Assembly (NCBI GenBank): GCA_902623495.1
Contig: CACNTW010000001.1
Location: 186,001-250,000 of the forward strand
Direction of reading: 5' to 3'
Length of the DNA stretch: 64,000 bases
DNA from: an uncultured Pelagibacteraceae bacterium
Lineage (GTDB): Bacteria > Pseudomonadota > Alphaproteobacteria > Pelagibacterales > Pelagibacteraceae
Shown one piece after another: positions 48,495 through 56,152 of this stretch. The notes below the pieces were generated by a model. That model saw nothing but the letters and a program-made list of their open reading frames with translations. It was not told the DNA's origin and did not search any database. Numbering within the stretch: position 1 is the first letter of the stretch; each line of letters begins with the position of its first letter. The position numbers were made by a program, and so were the translations under genes.

Positions 48495-48595
48495 TTAATT
48501 GCTCCTGTTTAAATTTTAAGAATTTATTATAAACTAATATTATTGCTTATTAATAGCTTATTTATTAGTTAAAACTATTAAAAATGACTTAAGTT
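48495..48595 (-). promoter_or_regulatory. metY leader, candidate SAM-responsive riboswitch
   Basis: The leader ends in ACAGGAGC just six bases ahead of the metY ATG, a strong Shine-Dalgarno. SAR11 metY genes are known to carry the SAM-V riboswitch, in which a GGAGC-type sequence lies in a pseudoknot. Here I see AACTAATA...TATTAGTT, an eight-pair inverted repeat, and TAATAG...CTATTA, a competing six-pair one, plus GCTATTA that could meet the AGC. I cannot fold it to the full SAM-V consensus, so this is a candidate. Confidence 0.35.
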
Positions 48596-48610
48596 CTAAC
48601 TGTATATCGT

Positions 48611-48639
48611 TTGACAATATATCGATTTATAAGTATTAA
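48611..48639 (+). promoter_or_regulatory. rplM promoter
   Basis: A perfect -35 box TTGACA (48611-48616) is followed by a 17-base spacer and TATTAA (48634-48639), four of six matches to TATAAT. The rplM ATG is at 48650, so initiation about seven bases past the -10 box would leave a leader of only a few bases. The reverse strand has a TTGTCA at nearly the same place, possibly the metY -35 box, which would make the two promoters overlap. Confidence 0.6.
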
Positions 48640-48649
48640 TCCCGCAATT

Positions 48650-49108
48650 ATGACTAAATTTCTTAAAAAAGATGACCTTAATAGTAAATGGTTTGAAATT
48701 GACGCAACTGGAGCTGTGGTAGGAAGACTAGCAACCGTTGTATCAAAAATTCTTAGAGGAAAAAATAAAGCAACATTTACTCCTCATATGGATAGTGGAG
48801 ATTTTGTTGTTGTTAAAAACGTAGACCAATTAAAATTTACAGGAAACAAGTTTTCAAATAAAAAATATTATAGACACACAGGCCATCCTGGGGGAATTAA
48901 AGAAACAACACCTGAAATATTACAATCTTCAAAACCAGGTGAAGTTTTAAAGATGGCTGTAAAAAGAATGTTGCCTGGTGGTCCTTTAGCTAAAAAACAA
49001 TTGACTAAACTTAAAGTTTATTCAGGATCAGATCATCCTCACTCAGCACAAAACCCTGAGGTAATAGAGATTGGAAAACTTAATTCAAAAAATATAGTAA
49101 GAAATTAA
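48650..49108 (+). CDS. rplM: 50S ribosomal protein L13
   Basis: I use the ATG at 48650 (152 residues); a longer frame beginning at 48611 would start inside the -35 box. The protein has WFEIDATGAVVGRLATVVSKILRGKNK, HMDSGDFVVVKNVDQLKFTG, YYRHTGHPGG and LPGGPLAKKQLTKLKVYSG, the standard L13 segments. L13 is an early-assembly 50S protein that also represses its own operon in other bacteria. rpsI follows one base later. Confidence 0.96.
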   Translation: MTKFLKKDDLNSKWFEIDATGAVVGRLATVVSKILRGKNKATFTPHMDSGDFVVVKNVDQLKFTGNKFSNKKYYRHTGHPGGIKETTPEILQSSKPGEVLKMAVKRMLPGGPLAKKQLTKLKVYSGSDHPHSAQNPEVIEIGKLNSKNIVRN

Positions 49109-49109
49109 A

Positions 49110-49541
49110 ATGGAAACAAATCAATCAACATCTTCAAAACTAAAATTAGATTTTAAAGATTCAAAATATGCAACAGGTAGAAGAAAAACCTCAATTGCAA
49201 AAGTTTGGTTAAAAAAAGGAACTGGTAAAATTTATGTTAATGGTAAAAATCTAGATGATTATTTCACAAGAGCTACTCATAAGATGCAAATACTAAGACC
49301 TTTTGAAATTATCAATCAATCTACAGAATACGATGTTAGATCTCAAGTTGTTGGTGGTGGTCTTACAGGTCAAGCGGGAGCATTAGTACATGGTATATCA
49401 AGAGCACTATTACAATTTGATGAAAATCTAAAACCAACACTTAGAAAAGAAAAACTTACCACGAGAGATTCAAGATCAGTTGAGAGAAAAAAACCTGGTC
49501 GAGCAAAAGCTAGAAGAAGTTATCAGTTCTCTAAAAGATAA
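49110..49541 (+). CDS. rpsI: 30S ribosomal protein S9
   Basis: The 143-residue protein includes YATGRRKTSIAKVWLKKGTG, the S9 signature GGGLTGQAGALVHGISRALL and the C-terminus KKPGRAKARRSYQFSKR, whose last residues reach the P-site tRNA. The start follows rplM by one base, and the two are a conserved pair across bacteria. The gap of 33 bases to argC shows no obvious terminator. Confidence 0.98.
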   Translation: METNQSTSSKLKLDFKDSKYATGRRKTSIAKVWLKKGTGKIYVNGKNLDDYFTRATHKMQILRPFEIINQSTEYDVRSQVVGGGLTGQAGALVHGISRALLQFDENLKPTLRKEKLTTRDSRSVERKKPGRAKARRSYQFSKR

Positions 49542-49574
49542 TATCATTTTATTAAACAACTGTTATATTACAAT

Positions 49575-50597
49575 ATGTCTAAGATAAATGCATTAGTTGC
49601 TGGAGCTACCGGATACATAGGTATTCAATTGGTCAAATTATTAACTAAACACAAAAGAGTTAAAATTAAATATCTTTGTGGTGATACCTCTGTAGGTAAG
49701 AAAATTAGCTTTTATGATAAATACTTTAATAAATATAAACTACCAAATATTGTTAAATTTAATAAAGAGTTGTTAAAAAATGTTGATGTTATATTTACCG
49801 CATTACCTAATGGAGAGGCTCAAAAAATTTCAAAAAATTTACAAAATAAAAATATTTTAATTGATTTAGCGGCAGATTTTAGACTTAAATCAGCCAGTGA
49901 TTATTTGAAATGGTATAAAATCAAACACAATGCTCCTAAATTAATCAAAAAAAGTATTTATTCTTTACCTGAGTTAAATAATAAAAGTATTAAGAAATAT
50001 AAAATAATTTCTTGTCCAGGCTGTTATCCAACATCAATTTTATTACCCCTAGTACCGTTAATTAATAAAAATATTGTTAAATCAAACAATATCATAATTG
50101 ATTCAAAATCTGGTTACTCAGGTGCAGGCAGAAATGTTCATAAAAAATATAACAACAAATTTTTAAATGAGACATTGAGTGCTTATGGTTTAGCCTTTCA
50201 CAGACACAATTCAGAAATTGATCAGGAACTAAAAAAAAAAACTGGCAAAAAAGTAAAATTTCAATTTACACCTCATCTTTCACCAATGTTTAGAGGAATA
50301 TTAACTACTATGTATTTAGATCTAAAAAGAAATGATTCTCTTGAAAAAATTTATTCTTTTCTAAAAAAATATTACAAAAATAATAAATTCATTAAAATTT
50401 TGAAACCAAATACTTTTTTAGGAACTAATGAAGTAATAAACACAAATAACTGTCATATTTCTGTGTGTGAGAGTAAATATAAGAATAAAATTATTATATT
50501 GTCAGCAATAGATAATTTGATTAAGGGTGGTAGTGGACAAGCTGTTCAAAATATGAATATTTTATTTGGATATAAGTCTGACGAAGGATTAAATTGA
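49575..50597 (+). CDS. argC: N-acetyl-gamma-glutamyl-phosphate reductase
   Basis: ArgC makes N-acetylglutamate semialdehyde in arginine synthesis. The 340-residue protein has AGATGYIGIQLVKLL as NADP loop, DLAADFRLK, SCPGCYPTSILLPL with the active-site cysteine, SKSGYSGAGRN and the FTPHLSPMFRGIL region. It belongs to the long form of ArgC. Its placement after rpsI is found in several alphaproteobacteria. It is translationally coupled to the small lipoprotein gene (TGATG). Confidence 0.94.
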   Translation: MSKINALVAGATGYIGIQLVKLLTKHKRVKIKYLCGDTSVGKKISFYDKYFNKYKLPNIVKFNKELLKNVDVIFTALPNGEAQKISKNLQNKNILIDLAADFRLKSASDYLKWYKIKHNAPKLIKKSIYSLPELNNKSIKKYKIISCPGCYPTSILLPLVPLINKNIVKSNNIIIDSKSGYSGAGRNVHKKYNNKFLNETLSAYGLAFHRHNSEIDQELKKKTGKKVKFQFTPHLSPMFRGILTTMYLDLKRNDSLEKIYSFLKKYYKNNKFIKILKPNTFLGTNEVINTNNCHISVCESKYKNKIIILSAIDNLIKGGSGQAVQNMNILFGYKSDEGLN

Positions 50598-50800
50598 TGA
50601 AAATACTGATAATTTTATTAATTTTTTTATTTTTAAATAATTGTTCTAAACAAAACTTTGGTTCTTTTTTAAAGAAAAAAAATGACGATATGGTTGAAAA
50701 ACCAAATTTAGATATTGATAAAAATATTTCTTTTGAAGATTTTAAAAATAAAATTATTAATTATGGAAAAAATAGTAGTTTTCCAAGTTTAGATGAATGA
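50597..50800 (+). CDS. Small putative lipoprotein
   Basis: I do not recognise this gene. From the ATG at 50597 it encodes 67 residues with a hydrophobic start, a lipobox-like LNNC (Cys16), and then a charged tail rich in lysine and aspartate with no known domain. The mature protein would be about 52 residues long. It is squeezed between argC and hom, overlapping both by one and eight bases, so it is translated in an operon with amino-acid genes. Envelope anchoring is an inference from the lipobox. Confidence 0.6.
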   Translation: MKILIILLIFLFLNNCSKQNFGSFLKKKNDDMVEKPNLDIDKNISFEDFKNKIINYGKNSSFPSLDE

Positions 50801-52091
50801 TATGACTAAAAAGCTTAATATAGCAATTGTTGGATTAGGTCAAATTGGTAATTATCTCTATAATGAATTAAATACAAAAAAAAAAGATATTCTAAAAAAA
50901 ACTGGAAAAATTATCTCTGTTTCTGCAATTTCAGCTAAAAATATTAATAAAAAAAGAAAATTTAGAATTAATAAGAAAATATTTTATAAAGATCCCTTTA
51001 AAATTTTTAAAAATAATAAAATTGATATTTTAATTGAAGCCATTGGTCAATCTGATGGTATATCAAAAAAAATTGTAGAATTTGCACTTAAGAATAAAAT
51101 TCATGTTGTAACTCCTAATAAGGCATTAATTTCTAAACACGGTAATAATCTTTCTAAACTTGCTGAAAAAAATAAAGTTAATTTAGAATTTGAAGCGTCA
51201 GTAGGAGGTGGAATCCCTGTATTAAGAACTATTAAAGAAGGGCTAGCAACTAATAAGATAAGTAAAGTATATGGAATATTAAATGGAACTTGTAATTATA
51301 TATTATCTGAAATGGAAGAAACTAAGTCTGGCTTTTCAACTGTATTAAAAAAAGCTCAACTATTAGGTTATGCTGAACCAGGTAATCCAAAATTAGATTT
51401 AAATGGTTACGATGCTTTAGCTAAAGTTAAAATTCTTTCTGCTTTAGCATTTAATAATAAAATTTCAAATTCTAAATGTTTAATGGAGGGTATTGAAAAT
51501 ATAGAATACAAGGATTTAGAAATTGCAAATCAATTAAATTATAAAATTAAATTATTGGGAATAACAGAAATTGTTAATAATAAATTATTTGAAAGAGTTC
51601 ATCCGTGTTTAATTAAAAAAAATACTTACATCGCAAATGTAAATGGTGTTATGAATGCTGTTATAATTGAAGGCAATCCAGTAGGAGAGAGTGTTTTGCA
51701 AGGAGAAGGTGCTGGGCCTGGCCCAACATCATCTGCTTTAATGTCTGATCTTTTGTCAATTTTACGTGGAAACATCAAATACCCTTTTGGGATTTCTGAT
51801 AATAAAAGAAAATCTCCATCAATTTATAATACGGATAATTATTCCAATGCTTTATATATTAGGCTTGAAGTTAAAGATAAACCGGGTGTACTATCTGAAA
51901 TCACTAAAAAATTTGCAAAACATAAAATTTCTGTTCAAAGATTAATACAAATACCAAATAATAAAAATAAAACCGCTTCTATTGTGATTATAACTCACAA
52001 ATCCTTAGAAAAGGATTATCAGAAATGTATTAAATCTTTTAAATCAAATAAAAATATCATTAAAAACCCTATATTATTAAGACTTTTTTAA
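50793..52091 (+). CDS. hom: Homoserine dehydrogenase
   Basis: Hom reduces aspartate semialdehyde to homoserine, precursor of threonine and methionine. The 432-residue protein has the NAD loop GLGQIGNYL, NGTCNYILSEMEE, AELDLNGYDALAK-type stretch (PKLDLNGYDALAKVKIL) and a C-terminal ACT domain (about residues 355-430, LRLEVKDKPGVLSEITKKFAKHKISV, split). It can start at 50793 or at the Met three codons later. Together with metY in this window it belongs to the methionine route. Confidence 0.94.
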   Translation: MNDMTKKLNIAIVGLGQIGNYLYNELNTKKKDILKKTGKIISVSAISAKNINKKRKFRINKKIFYKDPFKIFKNNKIDILIEAIGQSDGISKKIVEFALKNKIHVVTPNKALISKHGNNLSKLAEKNKVNLEFEASVGGGIPVLRTIKEGLATNKISKVYGILNGTCNYILSEMEETKSGFSTVLKKAQLLGYAEPGNPKLDLNGYDALAKVKILSALAFNNKISNSKCLMEGIENIEYKDLEIANQLNYKIKLLGITEIVNNKLFERVHPCLIKKNTYIANVNGVMNAVIIEGNPVGESVLQGEGAGPGPTSSALMSDLLSILRGNIKYPFGISDNKRKSPSIYNTDNYSNALYIRLEVKDKPGVLSEITKKFAKHKISVQRLIQIPNNKNKTASIVIITHKSLEKDYQKCIKSFKSNKNIIKNPILLRLF

Positions 52092-52991
52092 ATGGAACTT
52101 TATTTAAAGCTCTTTGAAGTTTTATTTCCTGTATTTTTTATTGTTGGAATTGGTTTTTTATTAGGGAAAAAAAATCCAAATTTTGATACTTCGTTTATAA
52201 CATCTTATGCTGGAAATTTTGGAACTCCAGCTTTAGTAATTTTTTCTCTTACTTCTACAGGTGTTACATTTGATATATTTGCTGAATATTTTATCTACGC
52301 ATTAATATTACTTTCATCATTTGCTTTAATTGGTCTTGTTTTTTTAATTCTTATGAAAAAAGATTATATTAGAGAATTACCTACTTTTTTTTTACCTAAT
52401 ACAGGTAATATGGGTATACCAATATGTCTTTTTGCTTATGGTAAATTGGGTATGGGTGTAGCTGCAGCTATATCATCTTTGGTAATACTCTTACATTTTA
52501 CTGCCAATATATTTCTTGCAAAAAGAAAATTTGATTTTTCAATAATCGCAAAAAGTCCTTCTTTCTATACAATTATTTTGACCGTTATTTTTTTATACTA
52601 CGGCAAAGAAATGCCAGTTTTTGTGATTAATACAACAATGCTTTTGTCTTATGCAATGATTGTAATGATTTTAATGTCTTTAGGCATTGCTTTAACCCAA
52701 ATGAAAGTATTTTCTTTGAGAGACTCAATTATAACATCAATTGGTAGAGTAATTCTTGGTCCAATTGTAGGTTTTTTTATTATAAAATTTTTTAATTTAT
52801 CTGGTTTTGCAGCTGGAGTTTTACTAATTCAATCCTCAATGCCTAGTGCAATATTATGTTATTTGGTTGCTTCAATGTATTCACCAAAAAAAAATGTAGA
52901 TAATATTTCCAGCACAATTGTTGTTTCTACTTTAATGTCACTGGTTACAGTGCCAATTACAGTATTTATCGCCCTTAAATATTTCGCTTAA
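52092..52991 (+). CDS. AEC (auxin efflux carrier-like) family transporter
   Basis: The 299-residue polytopic protein has about nine or ten membrane segments and the AEC-type pattern, with GNFGTPALVIFSL near residue 42 and NTGNMGIPICLFAYGKLG near residue 101, repeated glycine-proline breaks that form the crossing loops. AEC members move small organic acids or auxins. It directly follows hom and directly precedes an EamA transporter with no gap. The substrate is not deducible. Confidence 0.85.
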   Translation: MELYLKLFEVLFPVFFIVGIGFLLGKKNPNFDTSFITSYAGNFGTPALVIFSLTSTGVTFDIFAEYFIYALILLSSFALIGLVFLILMKKDYIRELPTFFLPNTGNMGIPICLFAYGKLGMGVAAAISSLVILLHFTANIFLAKRKFDFSIIAKSPSFYTIILTVIFLYYGKEMPVFVINTTMLLSYAMIVMILMSLGIALTQMKVFSLRDSIITSIGRVILGPIVGFFIIKFFNLSGFAAGVLLIQSSMPSAILCYLVASMYSPKKNVDNISSTIVVSTLMSLVTVPITVFIALKYFA

Positions 52992-53840
52992 ATGAAAGCA
53001 ATATTTTTAAATTTATCCGCATGGATGGTTTTGCCCTTTATGGATGCCATTGCAAAATATTTGTCATCCGATTTATCTTTCTTTCAAATAACTTGGGCTA
53101 GATATTTTTTTACAGTTGTATTCACAACTTTTTTTATGTTTTTATTTTTTAGGGAACAATTGAAGTTTTCTCAAAATATCAAATTACAAATAATTAGAGG
53201 TTTGTCTTTATTTTTTGCAAATATATGTTTTTTTTACTCCATTTCTGTAATCTCAATGGCAAAAGCATTAACATTGGCGTTCGTTGCTCCATTGGTCACA
53301 ACTGCTCTTTCTCCATTTTTACTTAACGAAAAAGTTGGATATAGAAGGTGGACTGCTGTATTAGTCGGTTTTATTGGTGTTTTAGTTGTCATAAGACCTG
53401 GAATTATAGAGATCAATCTTGCTAGTATAGCAGCTGTTGGAACAGGCTGTTTTTACGGCTTTTATCTAATAATAACTCGAAAATTACATTCAACAGATAG
53501 TCCTTTACTCACATTGCTGATTACGGGCGTAGTAGGGGCCATTATCGCATCTTTTTTTGTTCCTATTGTTTGGATTAATCCTACTCCAATTCAATGGTCT
53601 TGGATGGCTTTAATGGGTATATTTGCCTGTTTAGGCCACATATTAATTATTTTATCACTTCGTTACGCTGATGCTTCAAAATTAGCACCATTTGGTTATT
53701 TTGAGATAATTACTAACCTTATTTTGGGGTATTATGTGTTTTCGGATTTTCCTGATAAATATACTTTTATCGGTCTTTTCATTATTGTATCATCAGGGTT
53801 ATATGTTTTTCAAAGAGAATATTATCACAAATATAGGTAA
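52992..53840 (+). CDS. EamA/DMT family permease
   Basis: The 282-residue protein has ten predicted helices in two EamA repeats: the first contains WARYFFTVVFTT, and FVAPLVTTALSPFLLNEKVGYRRWTAVLVGFIGVLVVIRPG spans the end of the first repeat (given in two pieces as FVAPLVTTALSPFLLNEKVG and RRWTAVLVGFIGV). DMT transporters export metabolites such as amino acids, or move nucleotide sugars. It is the last gene before a 530-base non-coding stretch. Its substrate is unknown. Confidence 0.87.
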   Translation: MKAIFLNLSAWMVLPFMDAIAKYLSSDLSFFQITWARYFFTVVFTTFFMFLFFREQLKFSQNIKLQIIRGLSLFFANICFFYSISVISMAKALTLAFVAPLVTTALSPFLLNEKVGYRRWTAVLVGFIGVLVVIRPGIIEINLASIAAVGTGCFYGFYLIITRKLHSTDSPLLTLLITGVVGAIIASFFVPIVWINPTPIQWSWMALMGIFACLGHILIILSLRYADASKLAPFGYFEIITNLILGYYVFSDFPDKYTFIGLFIIVSSGLYVFQREYYHKYR

Positions 53841-54370
53841 AATATATGTACTATACATTAATGTAATACTTTAATTATTAAATATAAACTATTGTATTTA
53901 TTAAATTTTATGTATTATCTTATTTATAGTTTAATTTGCATATAATACAAAAAGATTGAAATAAAATTTATAAAATAATCAATTAAATAACCTCAAGTAA
54001 TTAAAAATAATCAATAAATATGCAGTTATTTGAATTATAAAAAAGACAATAAAATTGGATAATGCGATAGGGGACAATAATTCAATAAAATCAACAATTT
54101 TGAGGAAATTTTAAAATAAATCTATTGATAATAAAAGTTAGTTTTAATTTGATATGGAAATTCCTTAATATTGATTGATATAAATATACAAAAAAATAAT
54201 AATTTTCTTAATAATTAGTTAAGTAATGCAATTTATGAATATAGCGTTTAATGCCCCAAATATAGGGCTTATTTAGAGATTTCAATTTATAAGCTGCAAC
54301 CAATAGGGGAAATTAAAATTGTAATACTAAATATTGTTAAAATAAAAAAAAACGTTGGTATTGCTAGCTT
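53841..54370. other. 530-base gene-free A+T-rich stretch
   Basis: All six frames are broken by frequent stop codons and I see no gene, tRNA or ribosome site. Minor features are a 12-base palindrome TACATTAATGTA just after the EamA stop and a weak GCCC...GGGC stem near 54250-54270, plus two ATAGGGGA-containing spots near 54067 and 54304. The stretch is unusual for a genome with nearly no spacing and may be decayed sequence at the edge of a variable region. Confidence 0.6.
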
Positions 54371-54646
54371 TTAGAGCAAAATTCCTTCAGATTTGAGTAG
54401 TTTTTTCTTGGTTTTTATACCACCTTTGCCAGAATATCCTCCAAGAGATCCGTCGGACCTGATTACTCTATGGCAAGGTATTTTAGGAGCATATGGGTTT
54501 TTTCCAATAGCATTAGCTACAGCTCTAACAGCTCGAGGTTTTTTTATACCTCTTGCGACTTCAGAATAGGTTAAAACACTACCTTTTTTAATTGTTTTTA
54601 AGTATTCCCAAACTTTAATTTGAAATTTTGTACCTTTGAGGATCAT
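54371..54646 (-). CDS. ogt: Minimal O6-methylguanine-DNA methyltransferase (MGMT DNA-binding domain)
   Basis: This is a single-domain MGMT of 91 residues, starting at the ATG at 54646: MILKGTKFQIKVWEYLKTI. It keeps the helix-turn-helix (LTYSEVARGI, RAVANAIGKNP) and the methyl-acceptor PCHRVI with Cys58 and the GGYSG loop. The N-terminal ribonuclease-like domain of Ogt/Ada is absent. Since PCHR is intact it could be active rather than a Cys-less alkyltransferase-like protein. A longer start (TTG at 54688) would run through a terminator hairpin, so I reject it. No other repair gene is beside it. Confidence 0.83.
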   Translation of the reverse strand: MILKGTKFQIKVWEYLKTIKKGSVLTYSEVARGIKKPRAVRAVANAIGKNPYAPKIPCHRVIRSDGSLGGYSGKGGIKTKKKLLKSEGILL

Positions 54647-54652
54647 ATAAAG

Positions 54653-54695
54653 AAAAAACCCTGTATCTCTGCACCTTTTCAGGTACAAAGATCAG
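54653..54695 (-). terminator. Intrinsic terminator just upstream of ogt
   Basis: On the minus strand a twelve-pair stem (54681-54692 with 54665-54676) closed by a GAAA loop (54677-54680) is extended by CUG/CAG (54693-54695 with 54661-54663) across one bulged A. Two bases later comes a run of six U (54653-54658). Two stem pairs are G-U on the minus strand, which become mismatches on the plus strand, so the element is directional. The ogt start codon is seven bases downstream. Confidence 0.8.
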
Positions 54696-54848
54696 TAGTT
54701 TTTTGGCACGTCGTTGTATGCGCTACCGCCATGCCTTCCACCCCGCAATTTTAGCGCTACTCTGCGTGGTTTTCTGCCCTCTGGGCTTGAATCTCTCGAT
54801 TTTTCCCCAGATGGTCAGTTAAGAGTTGCCTCTTAATTCATTTAAGAG
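54653..54848 (-). ncRNA. Candidate structured RNA of unknown family
   Basis: In this A+T-rich genome the block is G+C-rich (35 of 60 bases in 54721-54780). On the minus strand I can draw five consecutive hairpins: UUAAGAG-GCAA-CUCUUAA (54819-54836), CUGGG...CCCAG around AAUC-GAGA-GAUU (54781-54810), CCAC-GCA...UGC-GUGG (54738-54769), GGCAUG...CGUGCC (54705-54735) and the terminator (54661-54695). Three loops (GCAA, GAGA, GAAA) are GNRA tetraloops only on this strand, and G-U pairs also fit only this strand. I find no motif of tmRNA, SRP RNA, RNase P or 6S RNA. It is either a stand-alone small RNA or the leader of ogt. Confidence 0.6.
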
Positions 54849-54930
54849 ATTATCATAGTGCAAATATGATTAGTATCACTTTATAGTTGATAATTAAGGG
54901 TTTTTAACAGCTGTGAATAGCGTTAACAAA

Positions 54931-55110
54931 CTATCTGGGTCCAACAAAAATAAGAATAAAATAGGATAAATAAAAAATTATTGTTAAAACTGATAAGAAA
55001 TATACTTCTAAAGATTTCCCATTTTTTTTGTAAACTAAATAGCTCAATATAGTTAAACCTAAAGATATAATTAAAAAATAGCTTGCAGGAATTTCACCAT
55101 CTATAGTCAT
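54931..55110 (-). CDS. Small two-helix membrane protein (hypothetical)
   Basis: A 59-codon frame starts at the ATG at 55108-55110 and ends at TAG. The translation has two hydrophobic segments, residues 11-26 (YFLIISLGLTILSYLV) and 37-56 (VYFLSVLTIIFYLSYFILIF), separated by KKNGKSLE, with a final GPR. This resembles the small membrane proteins often carried in variable regions. There is no clear ribosome site upstream, and I know of no family. It is between the structured RNA and the divergent integrase. Confidence 0.45.
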   Translation of the reverse strand: MTIDGEIPASYFLIISLGLTILSYLVYKKNGKSLEVYFLSVLTIIFYLSYFILIFVGPR

Positions 55111-55193
55111 GAAATTTTTGTTTTAATTCATTTGACATTTAAAATCACTTAATATATTACTAACGATAATTAATTGTTATCAATAGTAATTAT

Positions 55194-56147
55194 ATGAATG
55201 AACTGACAACAGACCTAAAATCGCTTCATCAGGCAACTTTAAATAACCTTAAAAGCTCAAAGGCAAATAATACAATAAGAGCTTATAAATCTGACTTTAA
55301 AGATTTTGGAGCTTTTTGCGCTAAGCATGGATTAGATTCATTACCAACAGAGCCAAAAATAGTTTCCTTGTATCTTACCTATCTCTCTAAAAACTCAAAA
55401 GTAAGCACTTTAAGACGAAGATTAGTATCAATAAGCATGGTTCATAAGCTTAAAGGGCATTATCTAGACACAAAACATCCAATCATCGTTGAAAATTTAA
55501 TGGGAATAAGAAGGGTCAAAGGAAGTATTCAGAAAGGAAAAAAACCTATATTAATCAATCATTTAAAATCAATTATTAATGTAATAAATGAACAAAAAAA
55601 TGAGGAAATAAAAAAACTTAGAGATAAATCAATAATATTAATTGGTTTTGGAGGAGGCTTTAGAAGAACCGAGCTCATTTCAATTGATCATGAGGATTTA
55701 GAATTTGTTCCTGAAGGCCTAAAAATCAATATTAAAAGATCAAAAACTGATCAATTTGGAGAAGGAATGACTAAAGGACTACCCTACTTTGATAATGAAA
55801 TTTATTGCCCTGTTACAAATCTAAAAAAATGGTTAGAAATTTCTAAAATTAATTCTGGACCTATTTTTAGAAGATTTTCTAAAGGTTTATCATTAACAGA
55901 TAAAAGATTAACTGACCAATCTGTAGTATTATTAATGAAAGAGTATTTAAAGTTAGCAGGTATCGAAAACAAAAATTTTGCAGGTCATAGTTTAAGGTCA
56001 GGTTTTGCAACAGTAGCTGCTGATTCAGGCGCTGATGAGCGAAGCATAATGGCTATGACAGGTCATAAAACAACTCAAATGGTTAGAAGATATATTAGAG
56101 AGGCAAATATATTTAAAAATAATGCATTAAATAAAATTAAAATATAA
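55194..56147 (+). CDS. Tyrosine recombinase/integrase
   Basis: The 317-residue protein has a core-binding SAM-like N-terminus (about residues 10-100) and a catalytic domain with Arg157 (GGFRRTEL), His265 and Arg268 (HSLRSG), His291 (GHKTTQ) and Tyr300 (RRYIREA), the full RHRHY set. It therefore should be active. Sequence is not close to XerC/XerD and looks more like a mobile-element integrase. It stands alone, with no excisionase or phage genes. tRNA-Glu is 1.3 kb downstream. Confidence 0.88.
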   Translation: MNELTTDLKSLHQATLNNLKSSKANNTIRAYKSDFKDFGAFCAKHGLDSLPTEPKIVSLYLTYLSKNSKVSTLRRRLVSISMVHKLKGHYLDTKHPIIVENLMGIRRVKGSIQKGKKPILINHLKSIINVINEQKNEEIKKLRDKSIILIGFGGGFRRTELISIDHEDLEFVPEGLKINIKRSKTDQFGEGMTKGLPYFDNEIYCPVTNLKKWLEISKINSGPIFRRFSKGLSLTDKRLTDQSVVLLMKEYLKLAGIENKNFAGHSLRSGFATVAADSGADERSIMAMTGHKTTQMVRRYIREANIFKNNALNKIKI

Positions 56148-56152
56148 TAAAC

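Noticed and set aside
48611..48649. Extended N-terminus for L13 starting at 48611
   Set aside because: It would begin in the -35 box of a good promoter and adds residues not found in L13.
53846..53872. TACATTAATGTA palindrome after the EamA gene as a terminator
   Set aside because: There is no T run behind it and the stem is all A/T with no loop.
54647..54688. A longer N-terminus for the ogt protein from a TTG
   Set aside because: The extension would run straight through the terminator hairpin and the U run, and the family N-terminus starts at the ATG at 54646.
54695..54814. A 40-codon minus-strand open frame through the G+C-rich block, rich in Arg and Gly
   Set aside because: It has no ATG start, its codon use is unlike the genome, and the same DNA folds into consecutive hairpins ending in a terminator, so structure explains it better than coding.
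54653..54848. The structured block as tmRNA, SRP RNA, RNase P or 6S RNA
   Set aside because: No TTCGA T-loop with acceptor stem and tag ending in a small hydrophobic tail, no SRP GGAAG/AGCAG apical loop, no RNase P conserved core, and no central bubble with 6S-type flanks were found.
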